This document shows positions 1-9,393 of a stretch of 64,000 bases of DNA, piece by piece; position 1 is the first letter of the stretch, and every line of letters starts with the position of its first letter. The DNA is taken from contig DASXSF010000037.1 of the NCBI GenBank assembly GCA_036506155.1, positions 88,473 to 152,472 of the forward strand. Direction: 5' to 3'. This stretch comes from DASXRA01 sp036506155. Its GTDB lineage: Bacteria > Actinomycetota > Actinomycetes > Mycobacteriales > Jatrophihabitantaceae. The notes under the pieces were generated by a model. The model made no database searches, was not told the origin of the DNA, and saw only the letters and a program-made list of their open reading frames with translations. A program made the position numbers and the translations under genes.

Positions 1-2
1 GT

Positions 3-653
3 CCGGGCGTACGACGGGGTCTTGTCGCCGCGGTCGTTGTCCTGCTGGTGCTCGTCGGGATCGGGATTGTATGGCGATCGAAGGTCGCGCTCGACACCGT
101 CGCCGACTGCGGGACTTCAGTCGGCGCACAGCGATCGGCTGATCCTGCGCTGGTGGCGGAGAAGGTGATTACCTGGCCGGAGACGGGGCTCGGACTCCTT
201 TACGGGGACGCGGTCGGTGCGTCGCTGTGCTGGTACCCACCGGCCGACTACTACGTGGACTTGCACTCCGGCAGGTACCTCGGGGCGCGCTTCATGAACG
301 TCGGCGACATCGTCCTCGCTCCGCCGTTCAAGGTCCACGTACACAACCCGCAAGCACTGGCCGAGCACGAGGCGCGCCACCGATCGCAGTGGGCAGTCGT
401 TACCGCCATCGGTGGTCCGCTCGCCTTTCCCATCCTCTACGGTGTCGCCGACTTCTTCTTTCCCGGGTCCCGCAATCCCTTCGAAAGGCTCGCCGGCCTG
501 GAATCGGGCGGGTACGCTCACGCCGGCATCGCACCGGTGATCGGCTGGCCGCAACTGCTCGTGCTCCTGGCGGCCGGGGCGCTGATCGGGGTGTTCGTCT
601 ATCACCGGCTGCGCCGGGGACGCCCGCTCAGACTGTCGCGGCCCGGGCGTTGA
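3..653 (+). CDS. Membrane protein with HExxH motif (5' end outside window)
   Basis: The reading frame is already open at the left edge, so the true start is probably upstream; the first in-window start-like codon is a GTG at 48. The visible part begins with a hydrophobic helix (about bases 18-75), followed by an extracytoplasmic-looking stretch. A second hydrophobic segment (about 390-460) and a third near the C-terminus (about 540-610) end in an Arg-rich tail. The sequence HEARH (366-380) fits the HExxH zinc-metallopeptidase signature and is followed by RSQW and, further on, an NPFER stretch. Similar HExxH-x2-Q arrangements occur in small uncharacterised membrane proteins. I infer a possible metal site, but no peptidase family is recognised with certainty. 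It lies 113 bases upstream of gltB in the same direction. Confidence 0.6.
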   Translation, partial: PGVRRGLVAAVVVLLVLVGIGIVWRSKVALDTVADCGTSVGAQRSADPALVAEKVITWPETGLGLLYGDAVGASLCWYPPADYYVDLHSGRYLGARFMNVGDIVLAPPFKVHVHNPQALAEHEARHRSQWAVVTAIGGPLAFPILYGVADFFFPGSRNPFERLAGLESGGYAHAGIAPVIGWPQLLVLLAAGALIGVFVYHRLRRGRPLRLSRPGR

Positions 654-766
654 GATCTCCCACAGACCGGACGTATCCCACTCCCGAGACCGCCCGGTAA
701 TCTGGCAGGCAGCCGCGGGCCGGTGCCGTCCCGACAACACGTTTCGAGCATCGGCCAGGAGGTCGT

Positions 767-3700
767 GTGGGCTTCAGCGCTGTGCCGCCCGCCACGGGCT
801 TATACGACCCTCGCTACGAATCCGACTCATGCGGAGTTGCGCTGCTCGCCGATCTGGGCGGGCGAGCCAGCCACCGGATGGTGGCGCAGGCGCTCATCGC
901 ACTGCGCAACCTGGAGCACCGCGGCGCCGCGGGTGCGGAGCCCGAGTCCGGCGACGGCGCTGGCATGAGCGTGCAGGTGCCGGATGCGTTCCTGCGCGCC
1001 GTGGTGCCGTTCGAACTGCCACCTATCGGCGACTACGCCGTCGGCATGGCGTTCCTGCCGGTCGACGAAACGGCACGGGCCAAGGTCATGGCGCTCGTCG
1101 AGGAGGTCGCCGCCGAGGAGGGCCTTTCCGCGCTGGGCTGGCGCGACGTACCGACCGATCCGGCCGGGCTCGGGCCAACGGCACGAAGCGTCATGCCGGC
1201 GTTCGCGCAGCTGTTCGTCGGCGGCGCGTCCGGCATGGACCTGGAACGGCGCGTGTTCTGCCTGCGCAAGGTCGCAGAGCGGCGCGCCCGGGAAACATCA
1301 GCCGACCTGTACTTTCCGTCGCTGTCCGCGCGCACGCTCGTGTACAAGGGCATGCTCACTACTCGGCAGCTCGGCACGTTCTTCGCCGATCTCGCCGACG
1401 AGCGGTTCGCCACTGCGATCGCCCTGGTGCACAGCCGCTTCTCGACCAACACGTTCCCGTCATGGCCGCTCGCCCATCCATACCGCTACATCGCGCACAA
1501 CGGCGAGATCAACACGATCCGGGATAACCGCAACTGGATGCGCACCCGCGAGGCACAGCTCGCGAGCGACCTCATCCCCGGCGACATCAGCCGGCTGTTC
1601 CCGATCTGCACGCCCGGCCTGTCCGACTCGGCCAGCTTCGACGAGGTGCTCGAACTGCTCCACCTGGGTGGGCGCAGCCTGCCGCACGCGGTCCTCATGA
1701 TGATCCCCGAGGCGTGGGAGAACGCTGCCACGGTGAGCTCGCAAGCCGGCAATGTCACAGCGATGGACCCGGCGCGCCGCGATTTCTACGCCTTCCACGC
1801 GGCCTTGATGGAGCCGTGGGACGGCCCGGCAAGTGTCACGTTCACCGACGGCTCGGTCATCGGAGCCGTCCTGGACCGCAACGGGCTGCGCCCCGGGCGT
1901 TGGTGGCGCACCTCCGACGGGCTGGTCGTACTCGCCAGCGAGGCGGGTGTGCTCGATATCGACCCGGCGAGCGTCGTCGAAAAGGGCCGGTTGCAGCCGG
2001 GGCGGATGTTCCTCGTCGACACCGTACGGGGGCGTATCGTCCACGACGTCGAGATCAAGGCCGAGCTTGCCGCCGAGCACCCCTACGGCGAGTGGGTGCA
2101 CGCCGGGCAGCTGCACCTCGACAGGCTGGCACCGCGTGAGCACGTCGCCGTCTCGCACGAGTCCGTTACCCGCCGGCAGCAGGTGTTCGGCTACACCGAG
2201 GAGGAGCTGCGCATCCTCGTCGCCCCGATGGCCGCAGCCGGCGCGGAGCCGATCGGGTCGATGGGCACCGACACCCCACTGGCCGGGCTTTCACAGCGGC
2301 CCCGCCTGCTCTACGACTACTTCACCGAGCTGTTCGCGCAGGTCACCAACCCGCCACTGGATGCGATCCGCGAGGAGATGGTGACCTCGCTCGCCGGCAC
2401 TGTCGGCCCCGAGCAGAACCTGCTCGCGCCCGGCCCGGCCTCGTGCCGCCAGGTCGTCATCCCGCATCCGGTGATCGCCAACGACGAGCTTGCCAAGATC
2501 TGGCACATCAACGCCGACGGCGACCTGCCCGGATTCCAGTGCACGCTCATCGACGGGCGTTACCGCGTGCTTGGCGGGGCAGAGGCACTGGCCGGCGCGA
2601 TCGAGCAGGTGCGCCGGGCCTGCTCCGACGCCATCGACGCCGGGGCGCGCATCCTTATCCTGTCCGACCGCGGCTGCGACGAGGACCATGCGCCGATCCC
2701 GTCCTTGCTGCTCACCGCCGCCGTGCACCACCACCTGGTGCGCACCCGGCAGCGCACGAAGGTGGGGCTGATCGTCGAGTCGGGCGACTGCCGCGAGGTG
2801 CACCACGTGGCGCTGCTCCTCGGGTACGGCGCCGCGGCGGTCAACCCTTACCTCGCGTTCGAGACGATCGAGGACCTCGTCGCGCGAGGAGCAATCAGCG
2901 CGATCCCTCCGAAGCAGGCCATCGTCAACTACGTCAAGGCGCTGAGCAAGGGCGTGCTCAAGGTGATGTCGAAGATGGGCATCTCGACGATCGCGTCATA
3001 CACCGGGGCGCAGGTCTTCGAGGCGTTCGGCCTGGGCGAGGACGTCGTCGACGAGTACTTCACCGGCACCCCGTCGCGGCTCGGCGGCGTCGGGCTTTCC
3101 GTGATTGCCGCCGAGGCAGCCGCCCGGCACGCGGTGGCATACCCAGAGGTGCCCACCGCGCGGGCCCATCGCCGCCTCGACGTCGGCGGCGAGTACCAGT
3201 GGCGCCGCGAGGGCGAACTGCACCTGTTCAACCCGGAGACCGTGTTCCTGCTGCAGCACGCGACACGCGAGCGCCGCTACGAGGTATTCGGCGAGTATGC
3301 GGCGAAGGTCGACGAATTGGCGCGCCAGGGCGGGCATCTACGTGGCCTGCTCGAGTTCGCACCTTCCCGTCCGCCGGTACCGCTGGACGAGGTCGAGCCG
3401 GTGTCGTCGATCGTGCGCCGCTTCGCCACCGGCGCGATGTCGTACGGATCCATCTCCGCCGAGGCGCACGAGACGCTTGCCATCGCGATGAACCGCATCG
3501 GCGGCAGGTCCAACAGCGGCGAGGGCGGCGAGGACGCGCGCCGCTACGTGCCGGACGAGAACGGGGACCTGCGCCGCTCGGCGGTGAAGCAGGTCGCGTC
3601 AGGACGGTTCGGCGTCACATCGCACTATCTCGTCAACGCCGAGGACATCCAGATCAAGGTGGCCCAGGGCGCTAAACCCGGCGAGGGCGGCCAGCTGCCG

Positions 3701-5329
3701 GGCTTCAAGGTCTACCCCTGGATCGCGCGTACGAGGCATTCCACGCCTGGCGTCGGGCTGATCAGCCCTCCGCCGCACCACGACATCTACTCGATCGAGG
3801 ACCTCGCCCAGCTCATCCACGATCTGAAGAACGCGAACCCGCAAGCGCGCATCCATGTGAAGCTGGTGGCCGAATCGGGCGTGGGCACCGTCGCCGCCGG
3901 CGTGTCCAAGGCTCACGCTGACGTGGTGCTGATCTCCGGGCACGACGGCGGCACCGGCGCCGCACCGCTGACATCGCTCAAGCACGCCGGGCTGCCGTGG
4001 GAGCTCGGCCTTGCCGAGACGCAGCAAACCCTCCTGCTCAACGGGCTGCGCGACCGCATCACGGTTCAGGTCGACGGCGCTATGAAGACCGGGCGCGACG
4101 TGGTGATCGCCGCGCTGCTCGGCGCCGATGAGTACGGGTTCGCCACGGCTCCGCTGATCGTGTCGGGCTGCGTGATGATGCGGGTGTGCCACCTTGACAC
4201 CTGCCCGGTGGGCGTGGCCACGCAGAACCCGGTGCTGCGCGAGCGATTCACCGGGCGTCCCGAGTTCGTCGTCACGTTCTTCGAATACGTCGCCGAGCAG
4301 GTCCGCGAGCTCCTGGCGTCGCTGGGCTTCCGGTCGCTGGACGAGGCGATCGGGCATGTCGAGGCGCTCGACACGCGCAAGGCGATCGACCACTGGAAGG
4401 CGTCCGGGCTGGACCTCTCGCCGATCCTCAGCGTCCCGGCCGCGCCATACGGCTCGGTATTGCGTCGCGTCCGTGCGCAGGACCACGCCCTGGACGCCGC
4501 CCTCGACAACACGCTCATCCAGTTGTGCGAGGGCGCGCTGCTCGACGGCACGCGGGTGTCGCTGGAGCTGCCGGTGCGCAACGTGAACCGGACGGTCGGC
4601 ACCATGCTGGGCTCGTACGTGACCCGCCGCTACGGCGCCGCTGGGCTGCCCGACGGCACCATCGACATCACGTTCCGCGGCTCGGCCGGCCAGTCGTTCG
4701 GCGCGTTTCTGCCTGCGGGGATCAGCATGCGGCTGATCGGCGATGCGAACGACTACGTGGGCAAGGGGCTGTCCGGCGGTGTGATCGCGGCACGTCCGGA
4801 CGAGGCCGCGTCATTTGCCGCCGAACACAACGTCATCGCCGGGAACGTCATCGGCTACGGCGCCATCAGCGGCGAGCTGTATCTGCGCGGCGTCGTCGGC
4901 GAGCGCTTCTGCGTCCGCAACTCGGGGGCAACCGCCGTTGCCGAGGGAGCCGGCGACCATGCGCTGGAGTACATGACCGGCGGCGTCGCGGTGATCCTGG
5001 GCCCGACCGGGCGCAACGTCAGCGCCGGAATGTCGGGCGGCGTTGGCTACGTGCTCGACCTCGATCCGGCGCTGGTCAACCGGGATCTGGTCGACGTCGA
5101 GGCGCCGACGTGCGAGGACGCGCTCGCACTGCGTGCCATCCTCGAGCAGCACGCGGCGCTCACCGGGTCGACCGTTGCCGCGGCACTGCTCGACGACTGG
5201 GGTGCCGCGCTGGACCGCTTCGCGGTGATCATGCCGCGTGACTACCGCCGAGTGCTCGAGGCGACGCGACGCGCGGAGGCCGCCGGCGAGGACGTCGACG
5301 CCGCCGTCATGGCCGCCGCCCGCGCCTGA
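767..5329 (+). CDS. gltB: Glutamate synthase large (alpha) subunit
   Basis: Makes glutamate from glutamine and 2-oxoglutarate in the cytoplasm; the large subunit carries the glutaminase, FMN and 3Fe-4S centres and normally takes electrons from the GltD small subunit. The 1520-residue product has the normal length. Cys22 in the sequence SCGVAL is the expected N-terminal nucleophile freed by propeptide cleavage. The central and FMN domains follow, then the 3Fe-4S cysteines at about 1135, 1141 and 1146 (C-x5-C-x4-C, ending in TCPVG) and the C-terminal beta-helix GXGXG domain. The GTG start is preceded by AGGAGG (757-762). No gltD follows: the next gene is convergent and its stop codon abuts this one. 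Confidence 0.97.
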   Translation: MGFSAVPPATGLYDPRYESDSCGVALLADLGGRASHRMVAQALIALRNLEHRGAAGAEPESGDGAGMSVQVPDAFLRAVVPFELPPIGDYAVGMAFLPVDETARAKVMALVEEVAAEEGLSALGWRDVPTDPAGLGPTARSVMPAFAQLFVGGASGMDLERRVFCLRKVAERRARETSADLYFPSLSARTLVYKGMLTTRQLGTFFADLADERFATAIALVHSRFSTNTFPSWPLAHPYRYIAHNGEINTIRDNRNWMRTREAQLASDLIPGDISRLFPICTPGLSDSASFDEVLELLHLGGRSLPHAVLMMIPEAWENAATVSSQAGNVTAMDPARRDFYAFHAALMEPWDGPASVTFTDGSVIGAVLDRNGLRPGRWWRTSDGLVVLASEAGVLDIDPASVVEKGRLQPGRMFLVDTVRGRIVHDVEIKAELAAEHPYGEWVHAGQLHLDRLAPREHVAVSHESVTRRQQVFGYTEEELRILVAPMAAAGAEPIGSMGTDTPLAGLSQRPRLLYDYFTELFAQVTNPPLDAIREEMVTSLAGTVGPEQNLLAPGPASCRQVVIPHPVIANDELAKIWHINADGDLPGFQCTLIDGRYRVLGGAEALAGAIEQVRRACSDAIDAGARILILSDRGCDEDHAPIPSLLLTAAVHHHLVRTRQRTKVGLIVESGDCREVHHVALLLGYGAAAVNPYLAFETIEDLVARGAISAIPPKQAIVNYVKALSKGVLKVMSKMGISTIASYTGAQVFEAFGLGEDVVDEYFTGTPSRLGGVGLSVIAAEAAARHAVAYPEVPTARAHRRLDVGGEYQWRREGELHLFNPETVFLLQHATRERRYEVFGEYAAKVDELARQGGHLRGLLEFAPSRPPVPLDEVEPVSSIVRRFATGAMSYGSISAEAHETLAIAMNRIGGRSNSGEGGEDARRYVPDENGDLRRSAVKQVASGRFGVTSHYLVNAEDIQIKVAQGAKPGEGGQLPGFKVYPWIARTRHSTPGVGLISPPPHHDIYSIEDLAQLIHDLKNANPQARIHVKLVAESGVGTVAAGVSKAHADVVLISGHDGGTGAAPLTSLKHAGLPWELGLAETQQTLLLNGLRDRITVQVDGAMKTGRDVVIAALLGADEYGFATAPLIVSGCVMMRVCHLDTCPVGVATQNPVLRERFTGRPEFVVTFFEYVAEQVRELLASLGFRSLDEAIGHVEALDTRKAIDHWKASGLDLSPILSVPAAPYGSVLRRVRAQDHALDAALDNTLIQLCEGALLDGTRVSLELPVRNVNRTVGTMLGSYVTRRYGAAGLPDGTIDITFRGSAGQSFGAFLPAGISMRLIGDANDYVGKGLSGGVIAARPDEAASFAAEHNVIAGNVIGYGAISGELYLRGVVGERFCVRNSGATAVAEGAGDHALEYMTGGVAVILGPTGRNVSAGMSGGVGYVLDLDPALVNRDLVDVEAPTCEDALALRAILEQHAALTGSTVAAALLDDWGAALDRFAVIMPRDYRRVLEATRRAEAAGEDVDAAVMAAARA

Positions 5330-6106
5330 TCAGGCCTGCGGGCCGAGCCAGGCCCGCCGTACTGCATCGGCGACGCCCGGCGCGGCGACGAGCAGCCCGT
5401 CCCCCGGCGGCAAAGCCGTATCGACGAGTCCCTGCCGGGACAGCACCGCAGCGCCGGCCTCCCGGGCGAGGGCGATGCCGCCCAGCACGTCCCACGGGTT
5501 GTACCGGCCGAGCACGGCGGCAGCCGCGCGGCCGGACGCCACAGTGGCGAGGCTGAGTGCGGACGAGCCCATGATGCGCGTCGTACAGTCGTGCTGTACG
5601 AGTCGTTCGAGCATAGCGATCATGCCCGGCCACGGCCGGCTGCGGCTCCACTCGGTGAGCACGACCTCGCCCGGGAGCCCCGTCACGTCCGCGCAGCGCA
5701 CCGGGTTCCCGTCGAGCGTGGTGCCGTGCCCGGCGCGAGCGCTGACCACCTCGCGCCGCGCCAGATCCGCGACGACCCCGCCGACGAGCCGGCCGTGCGC
5801 CACGATGCCGACGCTGAAGGAGAACCACGCCACACCACGCGCGAAGTTCGTCGTGCCGTCGATCGGGTCGACATACCAGGTCGGCCCACTGTCGGATGTC
5901 CCGCCGAACTCCTCGCCCACGATGCGGTGTTCGGGGAAGTGCCGCAGCACCGTGTCGCGCACATGTTGCTCGATCGCCCGGTCCGCGTAGGTAACCAGGT
6001 CGGTGGGCCCCGTTTTGGTATCGACCGCGCGCCGGCGCACCGGACCGACGTGCTCGATCGCCCAGTGCGCGAGCTCTTCGGCAAGCGCCAGCCACTCAAC
6101 AGTCAC
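5330..6106 (-). CDS. Inositol monophosphatase family protein
   Basis: A 258-residue member of the Mg-dependent inositol monophosphatase/FIG superfamily. The metal-binding motifs are clear: GEEF in the first third, DPIDGTTNF in the middle and WDVLGG near the C-terminus. These families dephosphorylate inositol-1-phosphate, fructose-1,6-bisphosphate, histidinol phosphate or PAP, and sequence alone does not choose the substrate. In actinobacteria that make phosphatidylinositol-anchored lipoglycans, as the aftD cluster later in this window suggests, inositol phosphate is a reasonable substrate; that is inference. The gene is convergent with gltB, with stop codons directly adjacent, so transcripts probably share a terminator region. 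Confidence 0.88.
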   Translation of the reverse strand: MTVEWLALAEELAHWAIEHVGPVRRRAVDTKTGPTDLVTYADRAIEQHVRDTVLRHFPEHRIVGEEFGGTSDSGPTWYVDPIDGTTNFARGVAWFSFSVGIVAHGRLVGGVVADLARREVVSARAGHGTTLDGNPVRCADVTGLPGEVVLTEWSRSRPWPGMIAMLERLVQHDCTTRIMGSSALSLATVASGRAAAAVLGRYNPWDVLGGIALAREAGAAVLSRQGLVDTALPPGDGLLVAAPGVADAVRRAWLGPQA

Positions 6107-6158
6107 GACTGCACTGTGCCAGGCATTGAGGACATGACCGGGCTCCGCATCCGGCGGG

Positions 6159-6992
6159 TTAGCTGTACCGGCGGGCGATGTCCGTCGCGCGGGCGCCGTA
6201 GCCGCCCCCGAACATGACGGCGTGCGCCAGCAGCGGGTACAGCTGGTGCAGTTCCGTACGTTCGCGCCAGCCGTCGGCGAGGGGCGTTACTTCCTGATAT
6301 GCCCCGACGATGTCCGCCAGGTACGGCGCTCCGAACAGGTGGAGCATCGCGAGGTCGGTCTCCCGGTGCCCGCCGTACGCGGCGGGGTCGATCAGCCACA
6401 CGCGATCCGTACCCCACAGGACGTTGCCCGACCACAGGTCTCCGTGCAGCCGGGCCGGCGGTTCGGCCGGGCCGCCGAGCGACGGCAGGCGGAGCGCCAC
6501 CCGCTCGATCGCGGTGACGTCGTCGAGCGCTCCCGTTTGGTGGGCCTGCCGGGCCAGCGGCAGCAGCCGGGTCGCCGCGAAGAACTCCGCCCAGGTCGGC
6601 GCCGGCGTGTTCGGCACCCGCAGCCGTCCGGCGAACCCCGGCCACGGCGCGCCGAATCCGTCCGCGCCCGCCGCGTGCACCGTCGCCAGAGCCGCGCCGA
6701 ACCGGCGCGCCGCGGCCGGCGACGGCGGCCCGGCGTCGAGCCAGCCCAGCACCAGGACGTCCGCGCCCACGCCCAGCACACCCGGCACCGGCGCGCCGCC
6801 CTCGGCAAGCCAGCGCAGGCTGCGCGCCTCCGCGTCGAACATCGCCGGTTCGCCGGAGAACGTCTTCGCGAACGCCGGCGTCCCATCGGCGAAGCTCACC
6901 CGCCAGGCGCGGCAGATGTCACCGCCGGCCACCGGACGCACCGATTCGACAGGTGCTCTACATACGTCGGCGACCGCGCCCGCGACGTCCAT
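6159..6992 (-). CDS. Fructosamine kinase family protein
   Basis: A 277-residue kinase-fold protein of the fructosamine-3-kinase/ketosamine-kinase family. The catalytic loop HGDLWSGN and the metal-binding segment IDPAAYGGHRETD are intact, and an N-terminal lysine in the FAKTF segment fits the ATP-binding lysine. Bacterial members phosphorylate protein- or amino-acid-bound sugar adducts, which destabilises them and lets the amine be repaired. The gene sits 52 bases upstream of the phosphatase gene in the same direction, so the two may be co-transcribed as a kinase and phosphatase pair. It is divergent from pyk, with 26 bases between start codons. Confidence 0.88.
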   Translation of the reverse strand: MDVAGAVADVCRAPVESVRPVAGGDICRAWRVSFADGTPAFAKTFSGEPAMFDAEARSLRWLAEGGAPVPGVLGVGADVLVLGWLDAGPPSPAAARRFGAALATVHAAGADGFGAPWPGFAGRLRVPNTPAPTWAEFFAATRLLPLARQAHQTGALDDVTAIERVALRLPSLGGPAEPPARLHGDLWSGNVLWGTDRVWLIDPAAYGGHRETDLAMLHLFGAPYLADIVGAYQEVTPLADGWRERTELHQLYPLLAHAVMFGGGYGARATDIARRYS

Positions 6993-7018
6993 AGACCAGG
7001 CATCGTAGGGTGGTCACC

Positions 7019-8449
7019 GTGCCGCGCCGCGCCAAGATTGTCTGCACCCTCGGCCCGTCGACGGACTCGCCGGAGCGTGTTCGCGCGCTCGTCGAGGCCG
7101 GCATGGACGTCGCCCGGCTGAACTTCAGCCACGGCGAGCACGCCGAGCACGGCAGGCGCTTCCGCGAAGTGCGCCAGGCCGCAGAGGCGACGGGCCGCAA
7201 CATCGCCATCCTCGCCGACCTCCAGGGCCCCAAGATCCGGTTGGGCCGCTTCGTCGACGGCGCGACCGAGTGGCGCACCGGTGAGCGGATTCGCATCACG
7301 GTCGAGGACGTCGAGGGCACCCACGATCGGGTGTCCACCACGTACCGGGGCCTCGCAGACGACGTGCGTCCCGGCGACCGGCTGCTCGTCGACGACGGCA
7401 ACATCGCACTGGTCGCCGTCGAGATCGAGAACGGCACGGACGTCGTCTGCGACGTCACCGAGGGCGGCCCGGTCAGCAACAGCAAAGGGCTGTCGCTGCC
7501 CGGCGTCGCGGTCAGCGTGCCACCGCTTTCGGAGAAGGACGCCGACGATCTCGAATTCGCGCTCAAGCTCGGCGTCGACTTCGTTGCGCTGTCGTTCGTG
7601 CGCGCTGCCGAAGATGTCAAGCTCGTCCGTCAGGTGATGGACGCCGTGGGCATCCGGCGCCCGGTCATCGCCAAGATCGAGAAGCCGGAGGCCGTGGAGC
7701 GGCTCGAAGACATCGTGCTCAGTTTCGACGGCGTCATGGTTGCCCGGGGCGACCTCGGCGTCGAGCTGCCGCTCGAACAAGTGCCGATGGTGCAGAAGCG
7801 CGCGATCCAGATCTGTCGCGACAACGCCAAGCCCGTCATCGTCGCGACGCAGATGCTCGACTCGATGATCAGTCACTCTCGCCCGACACGTGCTGAGGCG
7901 TCCGACGTGGCCAACGCGGTGCTCGACGGCGCCGACGCGCTGATGCTGTCTGGCGAGACGAGCGTCGGCACCTACCCAGTGCAGACCGTCGCCACCATGT
8001 CGCGGATCATCACCTCTGTCGAGTCGTCCGGCGTGCACCCGCCCGCGCTGCAGCACGTCCCGCGCACCTCGGCCGGAGCGATCGCCAAGGCGGCCAAGGA
8101 CATCGGCGACGCGCTGGACGCGGCCGCCCTGGTGGCGTTCACACAGACCGGCAACACCGTGCGCCGGCTTTCCCGCCTGCAGCCGACACAGCGGTTGCTG
8201 GCGTTCTCGCCGGACGAGAACGTGCTGCGCCAGCTCGCCCTGTTGTGGGGAGTCGAGGGGCACCTGGTATGGACCGTGCGCACCACCGACGAGATGGTGC
8301 GCCAGGTGGACGCAGCGCTGGTGCAGCGAGGCGTATGCCGGCGCGGAGACCGGGTGATCGTGGTGGCCGGCACACCGCCGGCGACGCCGGGCGCGACCAA
8401 CACGATCCGCGTCCACCACATCGGAGACGTGCTCAAGAGTGACCGCTGA
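7019..8449 (+). CDS. pyk: Pyruvate kinase
   Basis: Glycolytic enzyme transferring phosphate from phosphoenolpyruvate to ADP. The product begins PRRAKIVCTLGP, the usual family N-terminus, and has the A-domain signature around IAKIEKPEAVE, the MVARGDLGVELP segment, and a C-terminal allosteric domain. Length (about 476 residues) is normal. Two GTG codons compete, at 7010 and 7019. The second is preferred because AGGG (7007-7010) sits eight bases before it and because homologues start there. The same bases also form TAGGGT seven bases ahead of the GTG, so a leaderless transcript is possible. The end overlaps tesB by 11 bases, and the pyk-tesB pairing is conserved in mycobacteria (Rv1617-Rv1618). 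Confidence 0.97.
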   Translation: MPRRAKIVCTLGPSTDSPERVRALVEAGMDVARLNFSHGEHAEHGRRFREVRQAAEATGRNIAILADLQGPKIRLGRFVDGATEWRTGERIRITVEDVEGTHDRVSTTYRGLADDVRPGDRLLVDDGNIALVAVEIENGTDVVCDVTEGGPVSNSKGLSLPGVAVSVPPLSEKDADDLEFALKLGVDFVALSFVRAAEDVKLVRQVMDAVGIRRPVIAKIEKPEAVERLEDIVLSFDGVMVARGDLGVELPLEQVPMVQKRAIQICRDNAKPVIVATQMLDSMISHSRPTRAEASDVANAVLDGADALMLSGETSVGTYPVQTVATMSRIITSVESSGVHPPALQHVPRTSAGAIAKAAKDIGDALDAAALVAFTQTGNTVRRLSRLQPTQRLLAFSPDENVLRQLALLWGVEGHLVWTVRTTDEMVRQVDAALVQRGVCRRGDRVIVVAGTPPATPGATNTIRVHHIGDVLKSDR

Positions 8450-9326
8450 CCTGCAAGCCCGATCCGGCCAGCCGGTGGTGGACGCCCTCGTGCAGCTGCT
8501 CGACCTCGAACCGATCGAGGTGAACATCTTCCGCGGCCGCAGTCCCAAGGTGTCGCACCAGCGAGTCTTCGGCGGTCAGGTCGCCGGGCAGGCCCTCGTC
8601 GCGGCGGGTCGCACGGTCGACGCCGAGCGCGCGGTGCACTCGCTGCACTCGTACTTCATCCGCCCGGGCGACCCCGAGGTGCCGATCGTCTACACCGTCG
8701 AGCGGGCGCGCGACGGGCGCTCGTTCTCGATCCGCCGGGTGACGGCTATCCAGCATGGCGAGCCGATCTTCGTGCTCGCCGCGTCGTTCCAGCTGCGCCA
8801 GGGCGGCATCGACCACCAGGCGCCGATGCCCGACGTCCCGTTACCCGACGAGCTGCCGACGTTGGAGGAGCGCTACGCGGGCTACGACGAGGTCGCCGCC
8901 TGGTTCGAGGGGACACCACGGCCTTTCCAGTTGCGCTACGTGGACGATCCCCCATGGGTGCAGCGCGCGCACGGTCCACGCGGTGCCGGCCCGCACCGGG
9001 TCTGGTTGCGCGCCGACGGGCGGCTGCCGGACGACCCGCTGATCCACGTGTGCGCGCTGACCTTCGCCTCCGACCTCACCCTTGTTGAGACGGTGCTCGT
9101 GCACCACGGCCTGGCGATCGGGCTCGATCCAGTGGTGACCGCGTCGCTCGACCATGCGATGTGGTTCCATCGCCCGTTCCGCGCGGACGAGTGGTTCCTG
9201 TACGACATGGCCTCACCGTCGGCGTCCGGCGGGCGGGGCCTCGCGATGGGCCGGATCTACGCGTTGGACGGCCGGCACATCGTGAGCGTTGTCCAGGAAG
9301 CCATGCTGCGCGTGCCCAGCGTGTAA
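8439..9326 (+). CDS. tesB: Acyl-CoA thioesterase II (TesB family)
   Basis: A 295-residue double-hotdog thioesterase that hydrolyses acyl-CoAs to free fatty acid and CoA. The N-terminal hotdog carries FGGQVAGQAL and HSLHSYFIRPGDP, both standard for TesB. The C-terminal hotdog includes the region around HHGLAIG and SLDHAMWFHRPF, where the family's Asp/Thr/Gln catalytic network is placed. The GTG start lies inside the end of pyk (11-base overlap), implying translational coupling. The order pyk-tesB matches mycobacterial pykA-tesB1. The gene ends 64 bases before the convergent decarboxylase, with a 10-bp inverted repeat between them. Confidence 0.94.
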   Translation: MTADLQARSGQPVVDALVQLLDLEPIEVNIFRGRSPKVSHQRVFGGQVAGQALVAAGRTVDAERAVHSLHSYFIRPGDPEVPIVYTVERARDGRSFSIRRVTAIQHGEPIFVLAASFQLRQGGIDHQAPMPDVPLPDELPTLEERYAGYDEVAAWFEGTPRPFQLRYVDDPPWVQRAHGPRGAGPHRVWLRADGRLPDDPLIHVCALTFASDLTLVETVLVHHGLAIGLDPVVTASLDHAMWFHRPFRADEWFLYDMASPSASGGRGLAMGRIYALDGRHIVSVVQEAMLRVPSV

Positions 9327-9348
9327 CGGCGCGCGCGCCTCTATCCGA

Positions 9349-9393
9349 TGATCTTGGAGTTGTGGTGCTTATTCGACCGGAAGTCCAAGATCA
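9349..9393. terminator. Inverted repeat between convergent genes, candidate bidirectional terminator
   Basis: TGATCTTGGA (9349-9358) is matched by its exact reverse complement TCCAAGATCA (9384-9393), separated by 25 bases. The right arm includes the stop codon of the minus-strand decarboxylase. There is no U-tract on either side, so this is either a factor-assisted terminator or a copy of a dispersed palindromic intergenic repeat. Confidence 0.45.

Noticed and set aside
6896..8548. Long minus-strand frame opposite pyk
   Set aside because: His/Arg/Asp-rich composition typical of an antisense shadow of a GC-rich gene; pyk on the plus strand has all family motifs.
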